Below are positions 12,001 to 22,438 of a stretch of 64,000 nt of DNA, in pieces; position 1 is the first letter of the stretch, and each line of letters opens with the position of its first letter. Location of the stretch: positions 27,369,851-27,433,850 of the forward strand of contig NC_079877.1 of assembly GCF_029227915.1 (NCBI RefSeq). Reading direction: 5' to 3'. This stretch comes from Hydractinia symbiolongicarpus. Its lineage: Eukaryota > Cnidaria > Hydrozoa > Anthoathecata > Hydractiniidae. The notes below the pieces were generated by a model. The model saw only the letters and a program-made list of their open reading frames with translations, was not told the origin of the DNA and did no database searches. The position numbers and the translations under genes are program-made.

Positions 12001-15000
12001 TTTACTTGGAATTAGAATCTAAAGTAAATTGCACAAATGTCTATGTAGAAAGGCCTTCCTACTTTCTACTTCACTTGCACAATTTTATGTCATGCTTAAT
12101 GGAATTATTTATAAAAGGTGATAATGCCATAATCTAATTGGAATTACATTCGAAAAATTTAATTGGTGGAAGGAAAATAATTATGTAAAAGGGAAGAGGC
12201 AAAAAAAAAAAATAAGTGTTGAAGAATAACCCATATTTTTAAAATGTTCCTTGTTTACAGTTTAACGCATTCTTTAAAAAACAAACTATAGCAAATTTCC
12301 TTTTTTAAATTTTGTGGAATTGAAAATTTTGTGGAATTGAAAGTTTTTATTTTGTCACCAGATTAACAAAAAAAGCCAAAAAATACGAAGATGATCTGGA
12401 AGTTTATAGAAAGGCTATTGGATTTGGTAAATACAGAGGAGCAGATGGAGACATGGGTTTCAACGATGTAGAATCATTTAGAGGTTGCGAGTTTTCAGTA
12501 TTACCTGACGTCGTGAAGACTACTGTTGTAAGTAATGTAACCTCCAAAGTGTCGACGACAGCGTCTGCAGAAGCGCGAAGTACCACGCCAGTATCAATGG
12601 ATAAGGACACAACAACGAATGTTCTTCAAGAAATCACGACACCAGTTTATGAAAAGGCAACAACCACATCAGAATTAAGTACCACTGAGCCAACCACGCA
12701 GGAGACAACAACCAATTCAAATGAGGAGACTACAACAGAAGCTGTGTTTGGCCCGCTGCAAGTCGAAACAACAAAGGCTACACTTCTACGTAAGAAAAGA
12801 GGAGGTGCTAATTCTACAACTGGTAAGTTGGCTTTGCTTCCCTAAAAAATCATGGAAATATATGGAATTATTTTCGAAAAATTGTTTTACCTATGGTTTA
12901 TAGCCTTCATTTGTAAACTGTTTTTGTTTCTTAACTTTTTATTATTTTCGTCTTTTAAACCTCCCGCAATATCTGATCTGGAAAATAGTATATGAAAAAT
13001 ATATGGTAATTGCAGTGGTCCTTTCATCTTCGTTGCTAAGTAAACTTGTGATCATCTTATTTTCAGATCACTGCCCTGCTTCGCTGTCCACTGTTTTGGA
13101 TAAAACCGACGACAAGTTTGACGTAATTGAAGTAAAGGTGACAAAACTGGAAGAGGACGCCTATGAGGCAGTACAAAATGCAACCAGAACTAAGGAAAGA
13201 GCCGAGGAGCTGTTAAAATCAATAAAAGACTTTATGGATGAATTTAATGGTAGCTATAACATATTTAAAATTTGCTGTAGTTGGATTTGTTTCTCTTTCG
13301 ATTTGAAAATCTAATGGCAACAATGACTAGTTTTGTCATATAGCTGTTTTTAATTTCATATTTGCCATGTTTCAGAAATCATGTCTTTTGCGAACAAGAC
13401 CCTTGGTGGAGTTAAAGGCGTTGGCACTGATGCGAATGCATCTCTCGTTGAAGCTGAAAAAATCTTGAAAGAATTACAAGAAAGAAACTTTACAACTGTA
13501 ATGGCTAATGCTACTGAAGAAAAAGAACTTGCATTGAATGCTTCAGCTGTCTCTAAAGAGATGCTAAAACAAGCTAAACACGTTGAAGAAAAAGCTAGTC
13601 AGTTTAATAACACTTTCAAGGACTTAGTACAAGCATTTAGGAATTTGAAAGCAGCCAGCAGAATAACTAAGGCAAATGCAGACAATGCAAGTGATGTTGT
13701 TGATATGGCAAAGACAATCGAATATAAGGTAAGTTTTATTTTGTTAACTTTTATTTTGTTAACGATGTTGAGTATTTGTTATTTTTTATATTTTTCGTCT
13801 GTGCAGTCACTGATTGATGAAGCTGAAAGAATAAACCAAAAAAATAAACTGACCTTAGACGAGGCTGGAAACATTTTTATGATGGCTAAAGAAGCCTTTA
13901 ACCTAGGTGAAAAGGCTTTTAATGTAAGTTTTGATTATTTGGTTTTTATTTTTTTACATTTCGTTTGTTTTCCTAGGTAAAATATTGTCACTTTGTGTTA
14001 AATTTCTTTCCAGTTGTTAAACAATAAAACTGGACCACTGGCTGATCTGATGGTGGAATTGCGAGAATATGTCGCCAGCTTAAGAAGAGATTTGAAGATG
14101 GCTGAAAAGCCAGTCAATGATTCTGTTGTTCACGCGAAAAATCTTCGTGATCTTGCAGAGAAATTAAAAGACCTTCTCCAAGACACTAAAAAGTTTGCAG
14201 ATGCTGCGATACGTGCAGCAAAAGTCTACAGTGAAATTGTAGATGCGATATACGAGGCGCTTGCAGCAGCTAAAATGGCCAAAAATACTTCTATTGAAGC
14301 TGATCTCATGGTATGTCTCGAACGATTAATGATTTTAACATTGGCTTAGCATCTTGAACAGGGTACATTTTTATGATTATGTGTTCTTTAAGGCAACTGA
14401 TGTTAAAATAGACGCAGGCATAAGAAAATCGAAAAGTGAAGAAGTAAATACCAGGGCTTACGAGCTTGCCAAGGATGTCGAAAAAACTCTGAAGTTCTCC
14501 TTGAAAGGGGTTAAAAAACGAGCTGGAGAACTAAGAAAAATGCGCGAGACTATTCAAGGACGTATTGGTCAAGTGAATGACGGTCTGCTAAAATTTAACA
14601 AGGAAAAGGAAGTTGGTAAGTGCATGTCAGCTTCAAATCTAGTATGCAACAAGACACGCTGGTGATACCTTTTTAACTGAAATAATTGCTGTAAAGTAAC
14701 GAAAAACGAAATTATATTATCTTTATCTCTTCGTCGTCTGAATTTTATTTGATTAAAGCGATGTGACTCTTTAAATTCCCATGAATCAATGAGCTCTGAG
14801 GTTTGATATATCAACATTCTATAATGATGCTGATTATGTAATAAACACTTTTTTGTTGGTGTGGTTTTGCAAGTGTGCTAGTGAAGAATTCTAATAATGT
14901 TATCATAATTCTAAGCTGGGATTAACTTGTAGGTTTTACATTTCTTGCTACGTTTACTAATTATACATATTTTCTGTTGCTGGTAGGTGAAAAAGCGAAA

Positions 15001-18000
15001 AATGTTTCAGAGAAAGCAGGAGAAGCTTTAGATGGTGCAAAAGCTGGCGAGGATGTGGTCCAAAATGTGAAGGTTCGTTTTAACTAACTCACACGCTATT
15101 CAACTTCTATCTTGTTTTTACTTGTTTGTTGCCTAAGAGCGTTCCTTAAGTGCATAATCATTTGATTTCACAGGAGCAACTGGACGAGGACAGAAAGATA
15201 ATTGAAGATCTGAAGAATGACATTTCAAATTTAAATGATCTGATCAAAAAAGTGGCAGACAATGTGACGAAAATTGAAGAAACCATTCCAACTTTAAATG
15301 CTACCATTCAAGAGGTCAACCAACAGCACGATGCTATTGACGAGATTCTGAAAAACAATATCACCAACAATATTGACTATGTCAAATACTTGATAGACAA
15401 TGCACGTTTTATTTCCGACAACCTACCATTGACAATGCACATCAATAAATCCACAGAGCTGATCTTGCCTACCCCCAAAGAAGCACTGGGTCCGTCTATT
15501 ACCAATGAACTATCTATGGTATTTGCTACCAACGATAGTGGCCCTCTGTTATTTCTTGGGAACAGTGATGATTCCAGCAGAAGAAGACGAGCTACTAGCA
15601 ACGATGATGATGAATTTTTATCGTTAGAAGTGTTGAATAATACTGTTGTGTTTAGAGTAAAATTGAGCACCGGTCCTGTGATGGAGTTAGTGAATCCACA
15701 TTACATCAAGTATTCACCTAAACTCCAAGATTATTACAGAGTTGTTGCTACAAGGTAGAAAAATGCTAAATTTGTTTGTTTGTATGGGACAAATTATCGT
15801 AAAAAATGAGGATAAAAAATTAATTTGGAGGTTCACTGGCTTTATTTAATTGTTGAAGCCAAATCTGACGCTGTTTTGTCATAGTGCGAAGATAAACGGC
15901 GTTTTATAAAGAAGCTTTATAGGTTCAGTCTGGTCCCCTTACCATTAAATTATTTTTAGCAAGTTTCCTGTCAATCTATCAATTTAATTTTCTCAGTATT
16001 TTTGCGAATTAGCAGTTAAAGGTACATATCAACTCAGTCGAGAATAGTGTATAGTTCCGCATATGATGCGGGTGGATTTTGTATCAACATGTAGTATTAC
16101 TTTTTAAAGGAATGTGTTCATTTCAGTGCGTCTTCACACTTTTGAACTTGTATTTTGTTTCGGGTTGCTGTTTTTATAATTTAGTTGGTTTGGAGGGGGA
16201 AATTGTCTAATACTAGTTTTTGTGATCCGAACAACTTTTTCTTGTGCGTTTAGAACATTTGCCTATATGAGCCTCAAGGTTTCCGTTTTTGATGATCGAG
16301 CTAATGAAGTGAATGCGACATTTGTAGAAAATATTACAGCAATAGTATCGCCATTGTTGAATCTTGACATTAATACTAAGTTGTATGTTGGGACTATGCC
16401 TGCGGGAAAACCTTTGCCAGCTTCAGCGTTTAAGTCAGGAAGAAGTTTTAATGGAGCCTTAGACGATTTAAGATTTAATGGAAAGGCAATTGGGCTATGG
16501 AATTGGAAAGTGAGTGAAATATATTGGTTATTTCTGCGCAATGTTATTGCTTGTTTTTCTTTCTTAATTTTTACATAAAGTTTAAGCACAGTAAGAAATT
16601 ACATTTATCTGTAGCTTTTTTATAGTAAAATTACATTGGTTTTTGAGCTTAATGGCTAGAGTGCCTTATTAAATTGTAGGAGGTGGCAAGTTCGGTCGCC
16701 ACCTACAGCCTTCATGCAGATGGCAGAAACGTCAGACTTTTCTGTACCTCTAACACTCTAAAACCCTTTTTGAGTTCCTCCTGGAAACAAACAGACAGAA
16801 CATATCACTCATCTATTTTTGTTTTGTTTTTACTATCTAAAGGAAGCCAAGAATATTGACGGCGAAGTTCGGAAAACAAGACCTTCCAGTACTGGTAGCT
16901 ACTGCTTTAACGGCGACGGTTACGTGAAGATCCAACCAGACAACTCTATGCAGGTCGATCGCATATCCATCAGGTTCGCGACCATTGAACCTAAAGGTTT
17001 GTTATTCCTCGGTGTATCCAGACCTCGTATTATCAATGGCGTCGCTGAGCAAGAACCGACTATATTTTATGCGCTTGAAATGGAAAAGGGCTATTTGGTG
17101 AGTAAATTTGACTTTGGGAATGGCTACGAACGTCGCGTGCACGATAAAAATCAACTGCCTGTAGATGATGGTAAATTGCACAGTTTCAGAAATAAAGCTA
17201 AATTGAAGGACATAGCGAAAAATAAAAAGGGTTTTATGAGATTCGGTATTGATGTTGAGAAGATTAAGAAGGATAATTATCAAATGATGATCAGCTTCGA
17301 GGAGAAAAATACCTACGTAATCAATGAAGTGTATCTTGGTGGAGTGCCCAAAAGAGCAGAATTACCTCACGAGTATGTGTCCTTTTTTAGTGGTTGCAAA
17401 AAAACAGAGACCTGAAAACATGAAATACGAATTTTTGGTTCTGAAAAAACAATGTGGAAATGTTTCTTTTCACTGAAAGTTTTTATTTCACCGATAATGT
17501 TTATATTTTTTTGGGATTGTAATCAATTTGGTCAATGTTTTCACAATCTTGCGCAACTATGTTTGTCATTGAAAGATTTCAACATTTTTTAAATATTTTT
17601 GCTGTAGAAACAGGTGTTGCTATTCAAGTAGTGTAACAAGGATGAGTTAAAAAACACGCATGTGGCTAACACACTAATATTTATTTAGTGACATCACAAC
17701 ACAAGGTTTTATAGGATGCATTGCTAATGTTACCGTACGTAAACTTACCGATCCAAATAATATAAAGGAGGGGAACAATTTCAACGATGACTTCAAACTA
17801 CCGGTAATATATATTTTACATCCATTTCTGATTTACTACAATGACACAAAAAACACTCGGTCCTTTTAATATTTATATGTTTCTATTAAACAGATTGGTC
17901 ACACTGCATCATTTCCGTTGCCTTCGTCCTACCTTGATGTTTCTGCGTGTAACTTGGAACCAGGAGCAACTTTCGGGTTTGCTTTTCAAACTTACCAAAA

Positions 18001-21000
18001 TGATGGTGTCTTAGTTCATGCAGCTGGCAAGGTAACGTTTATTTTTAAAGATAGCTCCGCATTAATATATGGTCTAGCAAATAAAGGTATTGATTGATTT
18101 ATTAGGATTCTGTTTTGGATATGATGTTGATTGATGGTCAACTTAAGGTTGAAATTGTCGTAAGCGGATCTACTGTTACATTAGTGAGTAATGTAGCAGG
18201 TGGACTGTCAGATGGCAAGTGGCATGCTGTCTCCCTTTATCTAGAAAAAGTTAGGTAGGATTAACTTTCTATAAATCTGTAATTCCGTACCAACACCAAG
18301 TAGAAGGACTTTTTCGCTAAATTTAGAATCCGTTCAGCTTTCAAAACAATGGATTTTTATTATTGAGAGGAAAAACAAAGATAAAAATGTGTATTATTAA
18401 TAATAATTTTTTATCTTAGCATTTTACTTTACCTTGGCACCGACGAGGGATATGTTAAGTCATCATCAAAACTTCCACAGCCAGGGAAAATCATACTCAG
18501 TGGTAATATGTCTTTGGGTGGCATGGATGGTAAAGACGGTTTCAATGGCAATCTTCGTCAAGTGTATTGCTTGAACAAGTAAGTTTAGCCGCTGTTAAAG
18601 TCACATTCATGTCCTTTAATTGTTACCTTAATTTGATATTGTTTTTTTATCCTTTTTTTTCAGAGAGATCGATCTCCATAAATCAAGTCTAAAGAATGGT
18701 GCTAAATTTGGGGTTTTAAAAACACTTCCGCCAATTAGGTTAGCACCCTTAGCTACTACACCCAACCCTACAACGGCACCAGTAACAACCATTATTCCAT
18801 CCCCTGGAGGAGCAGCTGATACAACCACTAACAAATTGGCAACCACTGCTCGTCCAGAACAGGTAACTAGCACCACGGCTACTTTTATGATGACTGTAGG
18901 CACAACAAGAGAGGTAGAGACTACACTGGCAGCAACGACTGAGATTGCAACGGAAGCAGACACAACAGAAACGGCAACCACAGAAGAAATCACAACAGAA
19001 GAAGCAACAACGGAAATGTTGACTACCGAAGATACAACCACGGTAGGACTAATCACTGAAACCTCAACCGAGGAAGCTACCACTATAACTTTTCAAGCAA
19101 CTACCACAACACAAGCAGTAACAACTACAGCAGTGACAACTGCCAAATCCACTACTACGACAAATCCCACCACTACCACTGCTGAGGAGACCTCCACCAT
19201 GGCACCTACTACCGTAGCCACAACAACACCCCTACCATCCTCGTGCAAGGCAAACATCCCAAAACCAGTTAAAGATTCGATTGGTTTTGGTTTTGGCGAA
19301 GGAGGAGAAAGTTATGTAGAATTTGGCATCAAAGCAGGATCACTAAGCCAAAAGTAAGTTGTTCTAATTTTTACTACGCTTAATATTACAGATATGTGTG
19401 CAAACCTTTTTTTTTAAAAATATATATTTTTTTTTGCGAATAATTTTTACTGAATGTTTTAAAATTTCCACTTTAAGAACGTTATTTTAAAAATGAAACC
19501 AAACATAGCTGCTAAACTTAGAAAACATACTTTTATTTACAAATCTTTATGATGCTTAATAAACCCTGTGATTTATTTCTACTCGAGGAAGTAGATGTAG
19601 CAAAAAAATTTCAGGGATTTTGTATAAATATCACTGTTTACTTGATTCATGTTTCAGGAACAACCTAAATATCGAAGAATGAATTGATTTCCTTTTGTTA
19701 CAGGTCGAAATTTGAATTTTTCTTTTACACATTGGAACCGAATGGCATATTATTTACTGTTAGCATGAAGAGAAAATTTGATTACGAGGCTGTTTATTTA
19801 AACAACGGCAAGATAACATATGTATTCAATGCCGGTGGCGGCTCCAAGCCTATAACAAGTTCAGCAACATATAATGACGGCAAATGGCACAAAGTATCAA
19901 CAAGTCGCTCAAAGACAGCAGGTTTGACGTTAATTTTTTTCTTTTTATGATAGCGTTAACTGTTACACTGAAATATAATCGACTGATTTTTTAATAAAGA
20001 TGATAGGCTAACGTTAAATTTGGCGTCTTCTTCATTGCACTTAGCGTGTCCCTTAAATCGAACAATTTGACTGAAACCAGTATAAATGAATTTATTTTAT
20101 GTTTTGAGTTACGACAACATGTTCCATTAAGTATACTTATTCTTTCGTGAGTAGTGGTCTCATAATGAAACCGCTATTCACGTCGCTAACTTGTTACAAT
20201 AAGTTAACACACTCCCTCTCGAAAGTCTATTAACATTAGCGAAAATGCATTTTCTTTACTATCCAATCAAACATTTGGAAACAGTAAAAGATCTAACAGC
20301 TGGAAAATGTTTAAGTTGTATTTTAAAACGCAGCTTACTGTGCTGTCGCTAAACGATTCAACCACCAGAAAATGGGGAATAAATAAAGCTGTCACAATTG
20401 ACCGCAATGAATTAGTTTAAAAACACACGATTAACACGCGTTAGGTGACTGAAACTGTTCCCAATATAATGTTTTTCACCATAAGTTGTGTTAGTACATA
20501 TAACTACCTCAAACACGTGCTATTCCTTTTATGATGTTTTTCACCATATATTTTGTTAGTAAACACAACTAGCACAAATACGTGCCATCCTTTTACGATG
20601 TTTTTCACTACATATCTTATTAGTACATGCAATTAGCACGTATACGTATTTGCTTTATTAGGTTTTTTGGCCGTTGATGATGGCGCCGGTATAAAAGGGG
20701 AATCACCTGGAACTCAATCAAGTGTCGATGGCATCACTAAAGTGTTTTTCGGAGGGTATCCACTCAACGAGGATGTCCCTGATAGAATTCCAGTAAGTTG
20801 GGCAGGGTTGTCATGCGTTAAAGTCTCTTTAAAGCTCGTCTAATCTCCTCCAAAAGTTGATTTTTTGGCAAATTTTTTTTTAAATCTCCTGAATTTTCCT
20901 TTTGCAAAACTAGTTTGTCACAATCTTCGTATTTTTAAAATGTATAAAAATGCAACACCAGTGCAGAAATTCTTCACTGGTGGCGTTACTTTTCAAATCT

Positions 21001-22438
21001 TTTAAAGTATTCTCAATTTTCTTATCGTCAAAGCTCCTCAATATTTCCAATCAAAATACTTTCATCTTATCGAAAAAGCTTAAAAATTCTCATCTAAGCT
21101 CTTTGAATCTTTTCAAATTTGATTCTGCAAAAGGAACAAGAACCTTTTTAGTAAAGTTGACGCTAATAAATTTATCTTAATTACAAAAATTCGGTTTCTT
21201 CCCCGCCATTTGTTTTACTTGGCGAGGTGCTTTGAATTCCTGTCAACTGCTACCTTAGTTTTTAACAACCATTGGTACAATATCTCATTGCTTTACCATT
21301 TCGGATACTTACGGGGGATCATAGCAGGGAACCCTCCTTTCTACAATGCCTGTAGTGTCACGGTAAAGGGTTAAGATCTCATCTTACAAAAGAACCTTGT
21401 ATAGAATCTTTTATTTACTTATTTATTTTTCTCATTTAAGAAATCCAGTTTAGTTGCACTGAAGGGTGGCATGAAAGGATTTAAATTGTTCGATGAAGCT
21501 CTCTCACCAGCTTCAACTGAGGGAATAACATCTGGCTATGATGGTTTGGGGGTCACTAACGCAATATCAGTTGGAGAGATGGGTGGCTACCTGGTAAAAA
21601 GTAAGTTTTAAACCCACCATGCTTTTTATTTTCCGTTGTATCTGTATCAGAAAATAGCTTGTAATATGCCTTTTTTGTCTGTGCATTTTAGTGGGTTTTT
21701 TATGTTTTTGAACGTTTCGGTTGAGTATGTTTATATAAGAAATAATACTAGTTTTAGGTATCTTGGTACTTGACAGATTGGATGCTCATATTTATCTTCG
21801 TTATTAGCAAAAAGTATAATTCCTTGATTTTCATTTTTAGAAATTACCAAGATTGGCAAAAAATTTAAGTTGTCTTTGGATGTCAGATCACGCGGCAAAA
21901 AAGGATATCTCTTTTACTCCTACGGTGGAGGTGATTGGTTATTACTACGCATCAATGATGATGGAAACTTATTTGCGGAGTGCAACAATGGAGGTGGAGC
22001 TTTCAGTGTGGAAGTCAAACCACCAACTTCCATCTGCGATGGAGCGTTTCACAGTATACTGCTTGTGAAGGAAGAAAAAACGCTAACGTTAAGTGTTGAC
22101 GGTGCAACGAACATTCACACAACAGGGAAATCGTCCTCCTCCGCTGATACAAACACATTATTGTATTTTGGTGGTGTACCAGGTACAGGTTTCTTTCAGA
22201 GGGTTTTAATATAGGGTTCTAAAATAACAGTACAGCAAAAACTGTACGGAATCATTTAAAAAGTTTTGGTATTTTAATTCGAGATATTTTTATATTTTTA
22301 GACGATCAAAAACGAAATGACTACGAAAACTTTTCTGGTTGCGTTTCCGCAGTTAAAGTAAATGATTCTCCTGTGGATTTTTCAGTTGGTGCAACCGTCC
22401 ATGGTGCATGTATGCGTGGATGTGCCGAAGACAATTAA
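119..22438 (+). CDS. LAMA: Laminin subunit alpha, copy A (5' partial, alpha3/5-like)
   Basis: Secreted basement-membrane glycoprotein chain that would form a trimer with laminin beta and gamma. The visible part begins inside the LEa repeats and runs through LF, LEb, L4, LEc, a Thr-rich insert, the coiled coil and LG1-LG5 to a TAA stop at 22436-22438. I place 48 exons, all with AG acceptors and GT donors and all joining in phase; they sum to 10727 nt, about 3574 residues. Signal peptide, LN domain and first LE repeat should lie upstream, because the homologous part of copy B uses five further exons (988 nt). Domain order and Cys spacing match the alpha5/LanA class, including the LF (IVb) region that short alpha chains lack. 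Bases 1-118 read as intron. Exon coordinates are given in the domain entries below. The exact family assignment within alpha3/5 is an inference. Confidence 0.93.
3089..7012 (+). CDS. LAMA: Copy A: LF domain (laminin domain IVb)
   Basis: Exons 3089-3245, 3411-3531, 3722-3891, 4157-4414, 4632-4786, 5052-5178, 5585-5816, 6484-6734 and the first part of 6815-7154. The segment opens with FYFPTLHHIQAEMEDG and closes with FCRDSVFSLTTAFNDG before the next LE repeat, both hallmarks of the large globular IVb/LF region of alpha3B and alpha5 chains and of insect LanA. It makes up about 580 residues. The donor at 5816/5817 was chosen (GTAGGT, phase 1) because it keeps the 232-nt exon length of copy B; a second GT a few bases downstream breaks the phase. 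The molecular role of LF is poorly defined in the family; it sits mid-way along the short arm. Confidence 0.88.
5817..6483 (+). repeat. Intron with MITE-like inverted repeat
   Basis: This 667-nt intron of copy A contains CAAGGGAATTAATTAAC near 6057-6073 and its approximate inverse AATATTAATTCCCTTG near 6400-6416. The two ends bracket about 360 bp with internal T-rich segments such as TTTTTGCGAGAA. This has the form of a small non-autonomous DNA element. No coding capacity or clear target duplication was found by eye. Confidence 0.35.
7013..8714 (+). CDS. LAMA: Copy A: LEb repeats
   Basis: The second half of exon 6815-7154 plus exons 7658-7998 and 8578-8714. They encode LE repeats beginning CNCNSEGS, CNCSNCDD, CNCDKQGTG and CECFQGG; the last exon starts a repeat (CWCQGRSTTC) that is interrupted by the L4 domain, as in other laminin alpha chains. 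All junctions are in frame (phases 1, 0 and 2). Intron 7155-7657 (503 nt) and intron 7999-8577 (579 nt) show nothing I recognise. Confidence 0.9.
9058..10184 (+). CDS. LAMA: Copy A: L4 (laminin B, domain IVa) domain
   Basis: Exons 9058-9238, 9327-9425, 9514-9597 and the first half of 9999-10347. The sequence shows the L4 core: IYWIAPEEFLGDQ, then SYGGELYYYFEY across a splice junction, followed by LHQ-NDWSLEDG and the strand with LQIRATHDANAGTSTLW before the next LE Cys. The first exon is 54 nt longer than its copy B counterpart (181 versus 127 nt) and adds 18 residues between the opening W-K-V strand and the IxYW strand. L4 domains are inserted inside an LE repeat and form a beta-sandwich globule. 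Confidence 0.9.
10185..11790 (+). CDS. LAMA: Copy A: LEc repeats
   Basis: The second half of exon 9999-10347, exons 10556-10819, 10902-11128 and 11265-11445, and the first half of 11667-11922. They encode about seven LE repeats with the expected Cys spacing, including the motif NNFADSC typical of the alpha-chain LEc region and closing motifs such as CERCADGYYGQP. The final repeat ends CPRGYIIENGKC just before the coil-start motif CDNC. Intron 11446-11666 is unusually similar to the matching intron of copy B. Confidence 0.9.
11770..12822 (+). CDS. LAMA: Copy A: coil start, Thr-rich insert and furin-like site
   Basis: The end of exon 11667-11922 and exon 12362-12822. ECDNCVQNILKRV is the CxxC start of domain II, where laminin trimers are disulfide linked. 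The helix continues as KKAKKYEDDLEVYRKAIGF and then RGCEFS, after which about 110 residues become Thr/Ser-rich with repeated TT and ETTT runs. The exon ends with the basic motif LRKKRGG (12786-12803), a good match to the furin rule R-x-K/R-R. The next exon resumes the coil with a single Cys. A mucin-like stretch at this point is not part of the usual laminin plan. The matching exon of copy B is 921 nt longer. Confidence 0.87.
13067..15433 (+). CDS. LAMA: Copy A: coiled-coil domains II/I
   Basis: Exons 13067-13249, 13376-13728, 13807-13923, 14014-14310, 14393-14615, 14987-15072 and the first part of 15174-15754. Translation is rich in A, K, E, L, N and Q with heptad-like hydrophobic spacing, for example KTKERAEELLKS-type and AKHVEEKASQFNNTFKDL stretches, and has several N-x-S/T sites. 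The region is about 515 residues. This region forms the long arm with beta and gamma. All seven exons keep frame; the matching exons of copy B differ only by 3 and 24 nt in the first two. Confidence 0.9.
15434..18742 (+). CDS. LAMA: Copy A: LG1-LG3 globular domains
   Basis: Exon 15174-15754 from MHINKSTELILPTP onward, then 16254-16509, 16843-17372, 17689-17803, 17894-18031, 18106-18254, 18420-18578 and the start of 18664-19353. Each LG domain shows typical strands such as GPLLFLGNSD, SGRSFNGALDDLRFNG, GSYCFNGDGYVKI, GFIGCIANVTV and DGKWHAVSLYLE. LG1 carries a run of four Arg, RRRRA (15579-15593), inside a loop just before EFLSLEV, a furin-like motif within the domain rather than between domains. 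LG1-3 normally bind integrins together with the coil tip. Confidence 0.9.
18743..19238 (+). CDS. LAMA: Copy A: Thr-rich linker between LG3 and LG4
   Basis: The middle of exon 18664-19353 (690 nt). After LKTLPPIRLAPLATTPNPTT the reading becomes strongly Thr-rich (TTEITTEEATTEMLTTED and similar) for about 165 residues, then ends at the conserved SCKANIPKPV start of LG4. A flexible, probably O-glycosylated spacer between LG3 and LG4 is known in laminin alpha chains, where it is also the usual region of proteolytic processing. No clear R-x-K/R-R motif is visible inside this linker. Confidence 0.87.
19239..22438 (+). CDS. LAMA: Copy A: LG4-LG5 and C-terminus
   Basis: The end of exon 18664-19353, then 19704-19921, 20662-20792, 21441-21600, 21841-22182 and 22302-22438. 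LG4 has FEFFFYTLEPNGILFTV and KWHKVSTSRSK; LG5 has KKGYLFYSYGGGDWLLLRIN, then VPDDQKRNDYENFSGCVSAV and the final Cys in CMRGCAEDN before TAA at 22436. LG4-5 of alpha chains bind dystroglycan, heparan sulfate and sulfatides. Parts of these exons are almost identical in DNA to copy B. Intron 19922-20661 contains a 64-bp tandem repeat. Confidence 0.92.
20466..20645. repeat. Tandem repeat, about 64-bp unit, three copies
   Basis: The unit begins ATGTTTTTCACCATA and includes TTAGTACAT and a CACGTGC/ATACGTG element. Copies start near 20468, 20532 and 20596 and are imperfect. It lies in the intron between the LG4 exons of copy A (19922-20661) and ends just before the acceptor. Confidence 0.6.

Noticed and set aside
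18628-19083. Val/Ser-rich open frame on the minus strand, and similar ones opposite the other Thr-rich exons (48644-48940, 49187-49453 and 57806-58135)
   Set aside because: Antisense shadow of ACN-rich Thr codons in the laminin exons; low complexity and no domain.
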